From assembly GCF_900591205.1 (NCBI RefSeq), contig NZ_UUPU01000013.1, forward strand, positions 1-64,000: a stretch of DNA of 64,000 nt, given 5' to 3'. A program made the translations under genes and the position numbers. Source of the DNA: Pseudomonas viridiflava. Lineage in GTDB: Bacteria; Pseudomonadota; Gammaproteobacteria; Pseudomonadales; Pseudomonadaceae. The notes beneath the pieces were generated by a model, which worked only from the letters and a program-made list of their open reading frames with translations, searched no databases and was not told the DNA's origin. This document shows, piece after piece, positions 31,708 to 41,025 of this stretch. Position 1 is the first letter of the stretch. Each line of letters starts with the position of its first letter.

Positions 31708-32488
31708 ATATCTTCTGCTGCTTGCCGCCTTGATGTGCGCAGGCGTGGCCAATGCCGACAACAGCAAGGCTCACGCGCCGACCGTGGTGGGCTCCGATGG
31801 CTTCAAGGAACCACTGACCAAGCTCAAGTTCAACCCGGGCCTGGACCAGCGTGAATTCGAACGCTCGTCGCTGACCGCGCTTAACGTGTATGACCCGCTG
31901 GAGTCGTGGAACCGTCGCGTGTACCACTTCAACTACCGCTTCGACCAATGGGTGTACCTGCCCGTGGTCAACGGCTACACATACGTCACTCCAAGCTTCC
32001 TGCGCACCGGCGTGAGCAACTTCTTCAACAACCTGGGCGACGTGCCCAACCTGTTGAACAGCCTGCTGCAACTCAAGGGCCACCGCTCCCTGGAAACTAC
32101 CGGGCGCCTGCTGCTCAACACCACCATCGGCATCGCCGGCCTGTGGGACCCGGCTACATCCATGGGCCTGCCGCGCCAGAGCGAAGACTTCGGCCAGACC
32201 CTGGGCTTCTACGGCGTGCCCGGCGGTGCGTACCTGGTGCTGCCGATCTTCGGCCCATCAAACCTGCGCGACACCACCGGCCTGATCGTCGACTACGGCG
32301 CCGAAACCGAAATCAACTTCCTCAACGTGTCCGAAGTCAGCTCCAACCACCCGGAAATCTGGGCCCTGCGTGCGGTAGACAAGCGCTACCAGACCAGCTT
32401 CCGTTATGGTCAGATGAACTCGCCGTTCGAGTATGAGAAGGTGCGTTACATCTACACGGAATCGCGCAAGTTGCAGATCGCCGAGTAA
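31700..32488 (+). CDS. mlaA: MlaA (VacJ) family outer-membrane lipid transport protein
   Basis: This 262-aa protein matches MlaA, the outer-membrane component that removes misplaced phospholipids and passes them to periplasmic MlaC. Typical features are YDPLESWNRRVYHFNYRFDQ, TGVSNFFNNLGDVPN, GRLLLNTTIGIAGLWDPA and GQTLGFYGVPGGAYLVLP. The signal peptide ends ANADN and the only early Cys (residue 13) is in a poor lipobox context, so it may not be lipidated as E. coli MlaA is. The rest of the mla operon is not here. A terminator follows at 32500. Confidence 0.92.
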   Translation: MAKYLLLLAALMCAGVANADNSKAHAPTVVGSDGFKEPLTKLKFNPGLDQREFERSSLTALNVYDPLESWNRRVYHFNYRFDQWVYLPVVNGYTYVTPSFLRTGVSNFFNNLGDVPNLLNSLLQLKGHRSLETTGRLLLNTTIGIAGLWDPATSMGLPRQSEDFGQTLGFYGVPGGAYLVLPIFGPSNLRDTTGLIVDYGAETEINFLNVSEVSSNHPEIWALRAVDKRYQTSFRYGQMNSPFEYEKVRYIYTESRKLQIAE

Positions 32489-32499
32489 ACACCGCCCAC

Positions 32500-32533
32500 A
32501 AAAAAGGCCATTCGATTGAATGGCCTTTTTTTG
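32500..32533 (+). terminator. Rho-independent terminator of the hydrolase-mlaA operon
   Basis: AAAGGCCATTC-GATT-GAATGGCCTTT is an 11-bp perfect stem with a tetraloop and a seven-T tail, 12 bp after the mlaA stop codon. Confidence 0.92.
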
Positions 32534-32795
32534 TGCCTGCTATTTGCCTCGACTTTTTATCGCTGACCGGCAATGCGAAGTTGCCTACCCAGTGAAGTTA
32601 TTTTTTCCTTCAGTTCGTCGCATCCTTCTCCTGCCCCAGCGGACTAAAAAACCACTCCCCTCACCGGAACTACCTGACTCGACAACGCCACATAAAGTCG
32701 AACAGGTAACTGCCGCGCTCTCATTGAAGGCAGCGAAACGCCAATCGCCACGCGCTTCACTTGCGACTGCACACATTCAACCGAAGGCTACGAGC
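32534..32795. other. Upstream region of the two-repeat protein gene
   Basis: These 262 bp lie between the mlaA terminator and the preferred start of the next gene. The reading frame is open through most of it, but codon use is unlike the gene proper, and base composition is less GC-rich than the surroundings. I see no REP and no clear promoter; the region should hold the promoter of the next gene. Confidence 0.35.
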
Positions 32796-33701
32796 ATGCC
32801 AATCAATACGAACAACAGCGCCATCCATTTCCCAGGCTATCAGCCACCTACACAACAGGCACAAGCCTGGCCGACAGTGCCGCAAGAAAATGCAGGTGCA
32901 CACGATGCATCGCAACCTTCGCTATCTCCAAGCGGCAGGCCACACGGCGATAGGCGGACGGCGTACGAGATCCAAAGAGACAATCCGTTTCTGGATGAGG
33001 GTCCGCTGTACCTGAGCAGCACGTATCCAAAAGGGGGCCCTGAGAAACAGAAAGAACTAATCAACGAAGTCAAACAACACGTGGGTGACTTCATGCCCAG
33101 TAATAAAGACCCTGAGTCTAGAGCGGACGCAATGTATAACCTGGCTCAGGTCTTTAAACACATCGACGCCGAACCCAAGCCTCCTGGCCAAAGCGCTCAG
33201 CGCAGTGACGGCTACTTGTCCAATTCAGAACAAGACCGCGTGCGCGAATTTGCCGCCAAGGGTTATGGCGCTCTCAAACCTCTGGACCAGGCCCCAACGC
33301 AGAACACCGTCCCCACCGCCCATGCCGGGCTGACGCCTGGCGACAACCGTAGCCTTGAGCAAATTACCGCCAACCCATTGTTCAAGGCGCTCGACGCACC
33401 CACTCCGAGCTCAGTGCTGAAGGACTTCCAGAAAGTACTCGGCGGGGATTGGAACAATCCCAAATTCCCCGAACACATTCGCCGGCATATCGCCGCAGAT
33501 GCCGAGCGCGTCCTTCAATACATCGACAAGTCGGTGGGTGATGAACCCAAACGCAATAACGGAGTGATCGAAGGCACTTTCCATAGTACCTATAAATTAC
33601 TGGGCGAAACGTTGAGCCCAGAGGACTTTACCCTCGATAACTCCCCGGCCAGGAAGCTTGTGCAATTCAGCCAACAAGGCTATCGCGCACTAAGCAACTG
33701 A
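32796..33701 (+). CDS. Unrecognised protein with two related ~100-residue repeats
   Basis: This 301-aa hydrophilic protein starts at an ATG preceded by GAAGG. I recognise no family. The first about 75 residues are low-complexity, rich in Pro, Gln, Asn and Ser, and there is no signal peptide or membrane segment. Two related units follow (about 70-175 and 190-301): each has NP near its start, an Ala-Asp helix ending in (H/Y)ID and basic/acidic residues, then a (V/L)xxF(A/S)xxGYxAL motif (REFAAKGYGAL and VQFSQQGYRALS). A disordered N-terminus without Sec signal resembles type III effector layout, but no secretion gene is nearby. Composition suggests transfer. Confidence 0.62.
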   Translation: MPINTNNSAIHFPGYQPPTQQAQAWPTVPQENAGAHDASQPSLSPSGRPHGDRRTAYEIQRDNPFLDEGPLYLSSTYPKGGPEKQKELINEVKQHVGDFMPSNKDPESRADAMYNLAQVFKHIDAEPKPPGQSAQRSDGYLSNSEQDRVREFAAKGYGALKPLDQAPTQNTVPTAHAGLTPGDNRSLEQITANPLFKALDAPTPSSVLKDFQKVLGGDWNNPKFPEHIRRHIAADAERVLQYIDKSVGDEPKRNNGVIEGTFHSTYKLLGETLSPEDFTLDNSPARKLVQFSQQGYRALSN

Positions 33702-33859
33702 CGCGGATCGCTACAGCGCGTAGGCACAGTACGCGCTGTTACCCTTGCGCAAGCGGCTGGCGACCTCGCCACGCCGGGCGGCGGCAGGTTTCTTGAGCGC
33801 TGCGCAGAGCCGGTGCTACCATGCGCAACCGCCTGTCCTGGCAAGGAATCTTCTGGTTT

Positions 33860-34465
33860 ATGAGCACCATTCGCGAGCGCAACAAAGAAAAGATCCTGCG
33901 GGCGGCGAGCGAGGAGTTTGCCGACAAGGGCTTTGCCGCGACCAAAACCAGCGACATCGCCGCCAAGGCCGGGCTGCCAAAGCCCAACGTTTATTATTAC
34001 TTCAAGTCCAAGGACAACCTCTACCGCGAGGTGCTCGAAAGCATTATCGAGCCGATCCTGGCAGCCTCCACGCCGTTCAACCCCGAGGGTGAGCCGGCGG
34101 TGGTGCTGAGCAACTACATCCGCTCGAAAATCCGCATCTCCCGCGACCTGCCATTTGCCAGCAAGGTATTTGCCAGCGAAATCATGCACGGCGCGCCACA
34201 CCTGAGTCGCGAGCAGGTCGAACAGCTTAACGCGCAGGCCAGGCACAATATCGACTGCATCCAGAGCTGGGTGGATCGCAACCTGATCGCGGCGATTGAC
34301 CCCCACCATTTGATGTTCAGCATCTGGGCGGCGACCCAGACCTATGCGGATTTCGACTGGCAGATTTCTGCGGTGACCGGCAAGGCCAAGCTGGATGAAG
34401 CGGATTATGAGGCGGCCGCGCAGACGATTATTCGGTTGGTGCTCAAGGGGTGTGAGGTGGGCTGA
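33860..34465 (+). CDS. TetR-family transcriptional regulator
   Basis: This 201-aa repressor-type regulator has an N-terminal helix-turn-helix: KILRAASEEFADKGFAATKT followed by IAAKAGLPKPNVYYYFKSK. The C-terminal ligand domain resembles the RutR/YcdC type (FASEIMHGAPHLS, FSIWAATQTYADFDWQI). RutR-like proteins respond to pyrimidines or related metabolites. The start at 33860 (MSTIRERNKE) gives the normal family length. It lies upstream of the glyoxylate/ureide gene set and could control it, although a RAYT locus now separates them. Confidence 0.88.
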   Translation: MSTIRERNKEKILRAASEEFADKGFAATKTSDIAAKAGLPKPNVYYYFKSKDNLYREVLESIIEPILAASTPFNPEGEPAVVLSNYIRSKIRISRDLPFASKVFASEIMHGAPHLSREQVEQLNAQARHNIDCIQSWVDRNLIAAIDPHHLMFSIWAATQTYADFDWQISAVTGKAKLDEADYEAAAQTIIRLVLKGCEVG

Positions 34466-34480
34466 TGGATCGTGGAGCGG

Positions 34481-34576
34481 CCATCGCAGGCAAGCCAGCT
34501 CCCACACTGTTCTGCGTCGTACACAATATGAATTAACATCCGAAATCCCCTGTGGGAGCGGGCTTGCCCGCGATAG
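34481..34576. repeat. REP pair, left flank of the RAYT gene
   Basis: A REP of the GCAGGCAAGCCAGCTCCCAC type is followed 45 bp later by an oppositely oriented REP of another type, TGTGGGAGCGGGCTTGCCCG. The second type also appears on the right flank of the transposase gene at 35150 in opposite orientation. Confidence 0.85.
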
Positions 34577-34670
34577 CGTCCAGCCAGACACATCCAGCCA
34601 AAAGCCTGCCGATCAGTATCCAGTTCCCCGATCTAGCCTCTCAGAACACAATCTCTAGAGAGGCCATGGA

Positions 34671-35129
34671 ATGCCTGATCTGCCCGCTTCAAAGCGTCTG
34701 CGCATCGGACGCTATGACGAACCCAACCGAATCTACCTACTCACAACCAACACCCTTGATCGCGAACCTGTTTTCCAGGATTTCAGGCTAGGCCGACTGG
34801 TTGTCCAACAATTCAGAATTGCCCAGAACCAAGGTCTGGCGACATCCTTGGCATGGGTGGTCATGCCTGACCATTTCCACTGGCTTATCTCACTGGAAAA
34901 AGGCTCTCTTTGCGATCTGATGCGCCAGGTAAAATCCAAAAGTACTCGAATCATTAATGGTGTCGCGGGTCGCCAGGGACGTCTCTGGCAATCTGGATTT
35001 CACGATCATGCCGTGCGCCGAGAGGAAAGCCTGGAAGGTATCGCCCGCTACATTGTGGCCAACCCATTGAGAGCGGGTCTGGTGAAGAAGTTTGGCGACT
35101 ATCCGTTGTGGGACGCAGTTTGGGTATAG
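34671..35129 (+). CDS. REP-associated tyrosine transposase (RAYT)
   Basis: This 152-aa Y1-type transposase is related to IS200/IS605 TnpA. The HUH metal-binding motif is VMPDHFHWLI (about residue 65), and the likely catalytic Tyr lies in ARYIVANPLRAGLV (about 130), a strongly conserved RAYT motif; GRLWQSGFHDHAVR is also typical. RAYTs are single-copy domesticated enzymes that recognise and are thought to spread REP/REPIN sequences. REPs flank this gene on both sides in the expected inverted layout. It is not bounded by classic IS ends. The gene appears intact. Confidence 0.93.
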   Translation: MPDLPASKRLRIGRYDEPNRIYLLTTNTLDREPVFQDFRLGRLVVQQFRIAQNQGLATSLAWVVMPDHFHWLISLEKGSLCDLMRQVKSKSTRIINGVAGRQGRLWQSGFHDHAVRREESLEGIARYIVANPLRAGLVKKFGDYPLWDAVWV

Positions 35130-35149
35130 CGCTGAGACCGAGTTGCCCC

Positions 35150-35215
35150 CTTCGCGAGCAAGCCCGCTCCCACACTTTGAATGCGTTCCACATGTGGGGC
35201 TTGCTCGCGAAGGGG
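35150..35215. repeat. REP pair, right flank of the RAYT gene
   Basis: TTCGCGAGCAAGCCCGCTCCCACA and, after a short gap, a partly degenerate reverse copy TGTGGGGCTTGCTCGCGAAG lie directly after the RAYT stop codon. The left member is the inverse of the REP at 34551, so the transposase gene is bracketed by like REPs. Confidence 0.85.
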
Positions 35216-35235
35216 ACAGACCCGTCACCCAAAAA

Positions 35236-35676
35236 TCAAGCCGACACCCCCGCGTCCGCCAACAACCCCACCCCCTCGATCGCCGTGATCGCGCACTGCT
35301 CGTCGATATCCGACGTATCCCCGCTGATCCCGATCGCCCCCAGCACGACCCCGTCCTGATCCCGAATCAACACCCCACCCGGTGCCGGCACCACGCTGCC
35401 CTGCCCCAGGCTGTTCAACGCTGCGATAAACGCCGGGCGCTGTTGCGCGTCCAGTGCCAGTAAACGTGAGCCCTTACCCAGCGCAATCGCCCCCCATGCC
35501 TTGCCGATGGCGATTTGCGGGCGCAGCAGGCTCGCGCCGTCTTCACGTTGCAAGGTGATCAAGTGGCCGCCGCTGTCGAGCACCGCGATGGTCAAAGGCG
35601 CGGCACAAATCGTGCGCCCTGCGGTGAGGGCCTGACTGGCCAGTTGGGTAGCGAGTTTCAAGGTTAAAGCGCTCAT
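35236..35676 (-). CDS. GlcG/HbpS-family protein
   Basis: This 146-aa protein is a GlcG/HbpS-type (haem_degrading) small protein: LTIAVLDSGGHLITLQRED near residue 30, PAPGGVLIRDQDGVVLGAIGISG near 95-118, and an Ala-rich C-terminal helix. The family binds small ligands, possibly haem or a glycolate-like compound, and commonly sits beside glycolate or glyoxylate genes. Here it is divergent from gcl with two identical palindromes between them, so it is probably co-regulated with glyoxylate use. The exact function is unknown. Confidence 0.85.
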   Translation of the reverse strand: MSALTLKLATQLASQALTAGRTICAAPLTIAVLDSGGHLITLQREDGASLLRPQIAIGKAWGAIALGKGSRLLALDAQQRPAFIAALNSLGQGSVVPAPGGVLIRDQDGVVLGAIGISGDTSDIDEQCAITAIEGVGLLADAGVSA

Positions 35677-35767
35677 GGTGCCGTCCTTCTTTTGTTATTG
35701 GGAATGCGGTTGAGGTCTGTTTGATCAGATGCTCGACCCAACAAATAGAACACAATGATATTTATTT

Positions 35768-35777
35768 TTGTATACAA
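35768..35777. promoter_or_regulatory. Perfect palindrome TTGTATACAA, glcG-proximal copy
   Basis: This 10-bp perfect palindrome lies 91 bp upstream of the glcG-like start in an AT-rich stretch. An identical copy lies 128 bp away at 35896. The size suits a dimeric GntR- or similar helix-turn-helix regulator site. Confidence 0.6.
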
Positions 35778-35850
35778 TATTTTCAAACAAACGCTCCATA
35801 TGTCGTAAAAAGCCGTTCCGACGAACGCAATGGCCAACTAATAAAATGCA

Positions 35851-35880
35851 TTGACCTGCGCCGCTCGCCGTGAATACACT
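35851..35880 (+). promoter_or_regulatory. Possible gcl promoter
   Basis: TTGACC (35851-35856) and TACACT (35875-35880) are separated by 18 bases. The predicted transcription start would lie just before the second TTGTATACAA palindrome, which could then act as a roadblock or repressor site. Confidence 0.45.
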
Positions 35881-35895
35881 TTGAACAGACACCAC

Positions 35896-35905
35896 TTGTA
35901 TACAA
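35896..35905. promoter_or_regulatory. Perfect palindrome TTGTATACAA, gcl-proximal copy
   Basis: This is the second identical 10-bp palindrome, 28 bp upstream of the gcl start codon and just downstream of a possible -10 element. Its position fits a repressor operator. Confidence 0.62.
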
Positions 35906-35932
35906 TTACAAAACGCAAGAGGCACCAAAATC

Positions 35933-37708
<1,776 letters not shown>

Positions 37709-37718
37709 GGAGAACCCT

Positions 37719-38501
37719 ATGCCGCGCTTTGCCGCCAACCTGTCCATGCTGTTTACCGAGCAGGACTTTCTCGCCCGCTTCAAAGCCGCCGCCGACGCCG
37801 GTTTCGAAGGCGTTGAGTACCTGTTCCCGTATGAATTCAGCTCGGCCGAGATCAAGGCGCAGCTGGACGCCAACGGCCTGACCCAAGTGCTGTTCAACCT
37901 GCCGGCCGGTGACTGGGCCAAGGGCGAACGCGGCCTTGCGTGCCACCCGGAGCGGGTCGAGGAGTTCCGCGCCGGGGTCAAGCTGGCCATCGCCTATGCC
38001 CAGGTGCTGGGCAATACGCAGATCAACTGCCTGGCGGGGATTCGCCCTGCTGGTGTGGATGACGCAACGCTGGAAAAGACCTTTGTCGCCAACCTCAAAT
38101 ACGCCGCCGACAAGCTGCAAGCGGCGGGCATCACGTTGGTGATGGAAATGATCAACACCCGCGACATCCCGGGCTTCTACCTGAACAACACCGCCCAGGC
38201 GCTGTCGATTCGCGAGCAGGTGGGCAGTGCCAACCTGTTCCTGCAATACGACATCTATCACATGCAAATCATGGAAGGCGACCTGGCCCGTACCCTGGCC
38301 GCACACCTGGATGAGATCAACCACATCCAGCTCGCCGACAACCCTGGGCGCAATGAACCCGGCACTGGGGAGATCAACTACCGCTTCCTGTTCGAACATC
38401 TGGACCGCATCGGTTACGCGGGTTGGGTCGGCTGTGAATACAAGCCGCTGACCACCACCGAAGCGGGTTTGGGTTGGCTCAAAAGCCACAACGCGATCTA
38501 A
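37719..38501 (+). CDS. hyi: Hydroxypyruvate isomerase
   Basis: This 260-aa TIM-barrel enzyme interconverts hydroxypyruvate and tartronate semialdehyde. The start (MPRFAANLSMLFTE) follows AAGGAGAACCCT only 10 bp after gcl. Metal-binding acids of the xylose-isomerase-like fold appear in LVMEMINTRDIPGF (Glu), FLQYDIYHMQIMEGD (Asp/His), QLADNPGRNEPGTGEINY and GCEYKP. Gene order gcl-hyi-glxR is the standard glycerate pathway. Confidence 0.95.
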   Translation: MPRFAANLSMLFTEQDFLARFKAAADAGFEGVEYLFPYEFSSAEIKAQLDANGLTQVLFNLPAGDWAKGERGLACHPERVEEFRAGVKLAIAYAQVLGNTQINCLAGIRPAGVDDATLEKTFVANLKYAADKLQAAGITLVMEMINTRDIPGFYLNNTAQALSIREQVGSANLFLQYDIYHMQIMEGDLARTLAAHLDEINHIQLADNPGRNEPGTGEINYRFLFEHLDRIGYAGWVGCEYKPLTTTEAGLGWLKSHNAI

Positions 38502-38538
38502 CTGAACAACACCCAACTCAATGTGAAAACAGGACTTT

Positions 38539-38625
38539 TGTGGGAGCTGGCTTGCCTGCGATGCAGGCAACTTGGTCTCTCAGTTAGACCGAGGTGATGC
38601 CATCGCAGGCAAGCCAGCTCCCACC
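38539..38625. repeat. REP pair between hyi and glxR
   Basis: Inverted GCTGGCTTGCCTGCGATG-type REPs lie inside the operon, in the 182-bp gap between hyi and glxR. In this position they could form an mRNA hairpin that changes downstream expression. Confidence 0.87.
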
Positions 38626-38683
38626 GTAGATCTCCTGTGTTGGCAGACTGGCCTGCCCATCTAATAAAAAAGAGGATTTCATC

Positions 38684-39574
38684 ATGGCTAAAATCGGATT
38701 TATCGGCACCGGCATCATGGGCCAACCCATGGCCGCGAACCTGCAGAAAGCCGGCCACCAACTGTTTCTTTCCGAGCACCACGGCAAGGCCCCGGCCGAG
38801 CTGATCAGCGCCGGCGCCGTGGCCCTGGCCAACCCGCAGCAAGTCGCCCAGGAAGCCGAGTTCATTATCGTCATGGTGCCGGACACCCCACAGGTCGATG
38901 ACGTGCTGTTTCGCGCCGACGGCGTCGCTGCCGGTTTGTCGCCGAACAAAGTAGTGATCGACATGAGTTCGATCTCCCCCACCGCGACGAAGGCATTTGC
39001 CGCGAAGATCAACCAGACCGGCGCGCAATACCTTGATGCACCGGTGTCCGGCGGTGAAGTCGGCGCCAAGGCAGGCAGCCTGAGCATCATGGTCGGTGGC
39101 CAGCCGCAGACCTTCGAACGCGCCCTTGCGCTGTTCCAGAGCATGGGCAAGAACATCACTCTGGTCGGTGGCAACGGCGACGGCCAGACCGCCAAGGTGG
39201 CCAACCAGATCATCGTCGCGCTGAACATCCAGGCGGTGGCTGAAGCGCTGCTGTTCGCCTCGAAAAACGGTGCCGACCCAGCCAAGGTGCGTGAAGCGCT
39301 GATGGGCGGCTTTGCGTCGTCGAAGATCCTGGAAGTGCACGGTGAACGGATGATCAAGGGCACCTTCGATCCGGGCTTCCGTATCAACCTGCACCAGAAG
39401 GACCTGAACCTGGCCCTGGCCGGCGCCAAAGAGCTGGGGATCAACCTGCCGAACACGGCCGGCACCCAGCAGGTGTTCAGCACTTGCACCGCGATTGGCG
39501 GCGGTAACTGGGACCACTCGGCGCTGATCAAGGGGCTGGAGCATATGGCGAATTTTTCGATTCGCGATAAATAA
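38684..39574 (+). CDS. glxR: 2-hydroxy-3-oxopropionate (tartronate semialdehyde) reductase
   Basis: This 296-aa beta-hydroxyacid dehydrogenase reduces tartronate semialdehyde to D-glycerate with NAD(P)H. The N-terminal Rossmann motif is IGFIGTGIMGQPMAANL, the substrate-binding DAPVSGGEVGAKAG is near residue 118, and the catalytic Lys is in NGDGQTAKVANQ (about 170). A C-terminal helical domain completes it. It is the third step of the cluster, with AAGAGG before its ATG. Confidence 0.96.
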   Translation: MAKIGFIGTGIMGQPMAANLQKAGHQLFLSEHHGKAPAELISAGAVALANPQQVAQEAEFIIVMVPDTPQVDDVLFRADGVAAGLSPNKVVIDMSSISPTATKAFAAKINQTGAQYLDAPVSGGEVGAKAGSLSIMVGGQPQTFERALALFQSMGKNITLVGGNGDGQTAKVANQIIVALNIQAVAEALLFASKNGADPAKVREALMGGFASSKILEVHGERMIKGTFDPGFRINLHQKDLNLALAGAKELGINLPNTAGTQQVFSTCTAIGGGNWDHSALIKGLEHMANFSIRDK

Positions 39575-39598
39575 GCCCCCACTTGAAATGCGATCCAG

Positions 39599-39687
39599 TG
39601 TGGGAGCTGGCTTGCCTGCGATAGCGGCCTTTCAGTCACAGATTACTCGCCTGACACTCCGCTATCGCAGGCAAGCCAGCTCCCACC
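39599..39687. repeat. REP pair between glxR and ttuD
   Basis: A second intra-operon pair of inverted GCTGGCTTGCCTGCGATAG-type REPs lies in the 170-bp gap before ttuD. Confidence 0.87.
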
Positions 39688-39744
39688 TTTTGACCTGGTT
39701 CCAAGTCACACACCTAATAACAAGAATCCTCCGGGAGCCCGCTT

Positions 39745-41025
39745 ATGTCGGTCGATCCGCAACACCTGCTTCGCGAGCTGTTTGCCACAGCCATCGACGC
39801 CGCCCACCCCCGGCAAGTCCTTGAACCTTATCTGCCCACCGACCGCAGCGGCCGGGTGATCGTGATCGGTGCCGGCAAAGCCGCAGCCGCCATGGCGCTC
39901 GTGGTCGAGAACTGCTGGCAGGGCGACGTCTCGGGCCTGGTCGTGACCCGCTACGGCCATGGCGCGCCGTGCAAAAAAATCGAAGTGGTCGAAGCCGCCC
40001 ACCCGGTGCCCGATGCGGCGGGCCTCGCCGTGGCCCGGCGCGTGCTGGAACTCATCAGCAACCTTGGCGAAGACGACCGCGTGATCTTCCTGCTCTCCGG
40101 TGGTGGTTCGGCCTTGCTGGCCCTGCCCGCCGAAAGCATCAGCCTGGCCGACAAGCAAGCAATCAACAAAGCCCTGCTCAAATCCGGCGCGACCATCGGC
40201 GAGATGAATTGCGTGCGCAAGCACCTCTCGGCGATCAAGGGCGGTCGATTGGCCAAGGCCGCATGGCCGGCAACGGTCTACACCTACGCGATCTCCGATG
40301 TGCCGGGCGACCAGGCCAGCGTGATCGCCTCCGGCCCAACGGTCGGCGACCCCAGCACCTCGCAACAAGCCCTGGCGATTCTCAAGCGCTACGGCATTGA
40401 GGCTCCGGCGGCCGTGCGCAGCTGGTTGCAGAACCCCGCGTCGGAAACCGTCAAACCCGGCGACCCGGTGCTTGCCCGCAGCCACTTCCAGCTGATCGCT
40501 CGCCCGCAGCAGTCGCTGGAAGCGGTGGCGGTAAAAGTGCGCCAGGCGGGGTTCAGCCCGCTGATTCTCGGCGACCTGGAAGGCGAAGCCCGGGATGTGG
40601 CCAAGGTGCACGCCGGTATTGCGCGGCAAATTGTGCAGCATGGCCAGCCGCTGGCCGCGCCGTGCGTGATCCTCTCCGGCGGTGAAACCACCGTGACCGT
40701 GCGCGGCAATGGCCGGGGCGGGCGCAACGCCGAATTCCTGCTGAGCCTCACCGACAGCCTCAAGGGCTTGCCCGGCGTGTATGCGCTGGCCGGTGACACC
40801 GATGGCATCGACGGCTCCGAAGACAACGCCGGCGCGATCATGACCCCCTGCAGCTATGCCCGCGCCGAAGCCCTGGGCCTGTCGGCCAGCGATGAGTTGG
40901 ATAACAACAATGGCTACGGCTATTTCGCCGCCCTCGAGGGGTTGATCGTCACCGAACCGACCCGCACCAACGTCAACGACTTCCGCGCCATCCTGATCCT
41001 TGAGACTGCCAAACATGACGCCTGA
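39745..41025 (+). CDS. ttuD: Glycerate 2-kinase / TtuD (MOFRL family)
   Basis: This 426-aa protein belongs to the GckA/TtuD group. The N-terminal domain has VIGAGKAAAAMA and FLLSGGGSALLALP; the C-terminal MOFRL domain has LSGGETTVTVRGNGRGGRNAEF and LAGDTDGIDGSEDNAGA. The family phosphorylates D-glycerate to 2-phosphoglycerate; older annotation calls TtuD a hydroxypyruvate reductase. The neighbours, with glycerate made by GlxR and pyruvate kinase next, support the kinase role. It overlaps pyk by 11 bp. Confidence 0.93.
   Translation: MSVDPQHLLRELFATAIDAAHPRQVLEPYLPTDRSGRVIVIGAGKAAAAMALVVENCWQGDVSGLVVTRYGHGAPCKKIEVVEAAHPVPDAAGLAVARRVLELISNLGEDDRVIFLLSGGGSALLALPAESISLADKQAINKALLKSGATIGEMNCVRKHLSAIKGGRLAKAAWPATVYTYAISDVPGDQASVIASGPTVGDPSTSQQALAILKRYGIEAPAAVRSWLQNPASETVKPGDPVLARSHFQLIARPQQSLEAVAVKVRQAGFSPLILGDLEGEARDVAKVHAGIARQIVQHGQPLAAPCVILSGGETTVTVRGNGRGGRNAEFLLSLTDSLKGLPGVYALAGDTDGIDGSEDNAGAIMTPCSYARAEALGLSASDELDNNNGYGYFAALEGLIVTEPTRTNVNDFRAILILETAKHDA

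Noticed and set aside
33860..34465. TetR regulator as certain binder of TTGTATACAA
   Set aside because: The palindrome is short and more GntR-like, and nothing in the sequence ties it to this TetR protein, so the link is left as a test.
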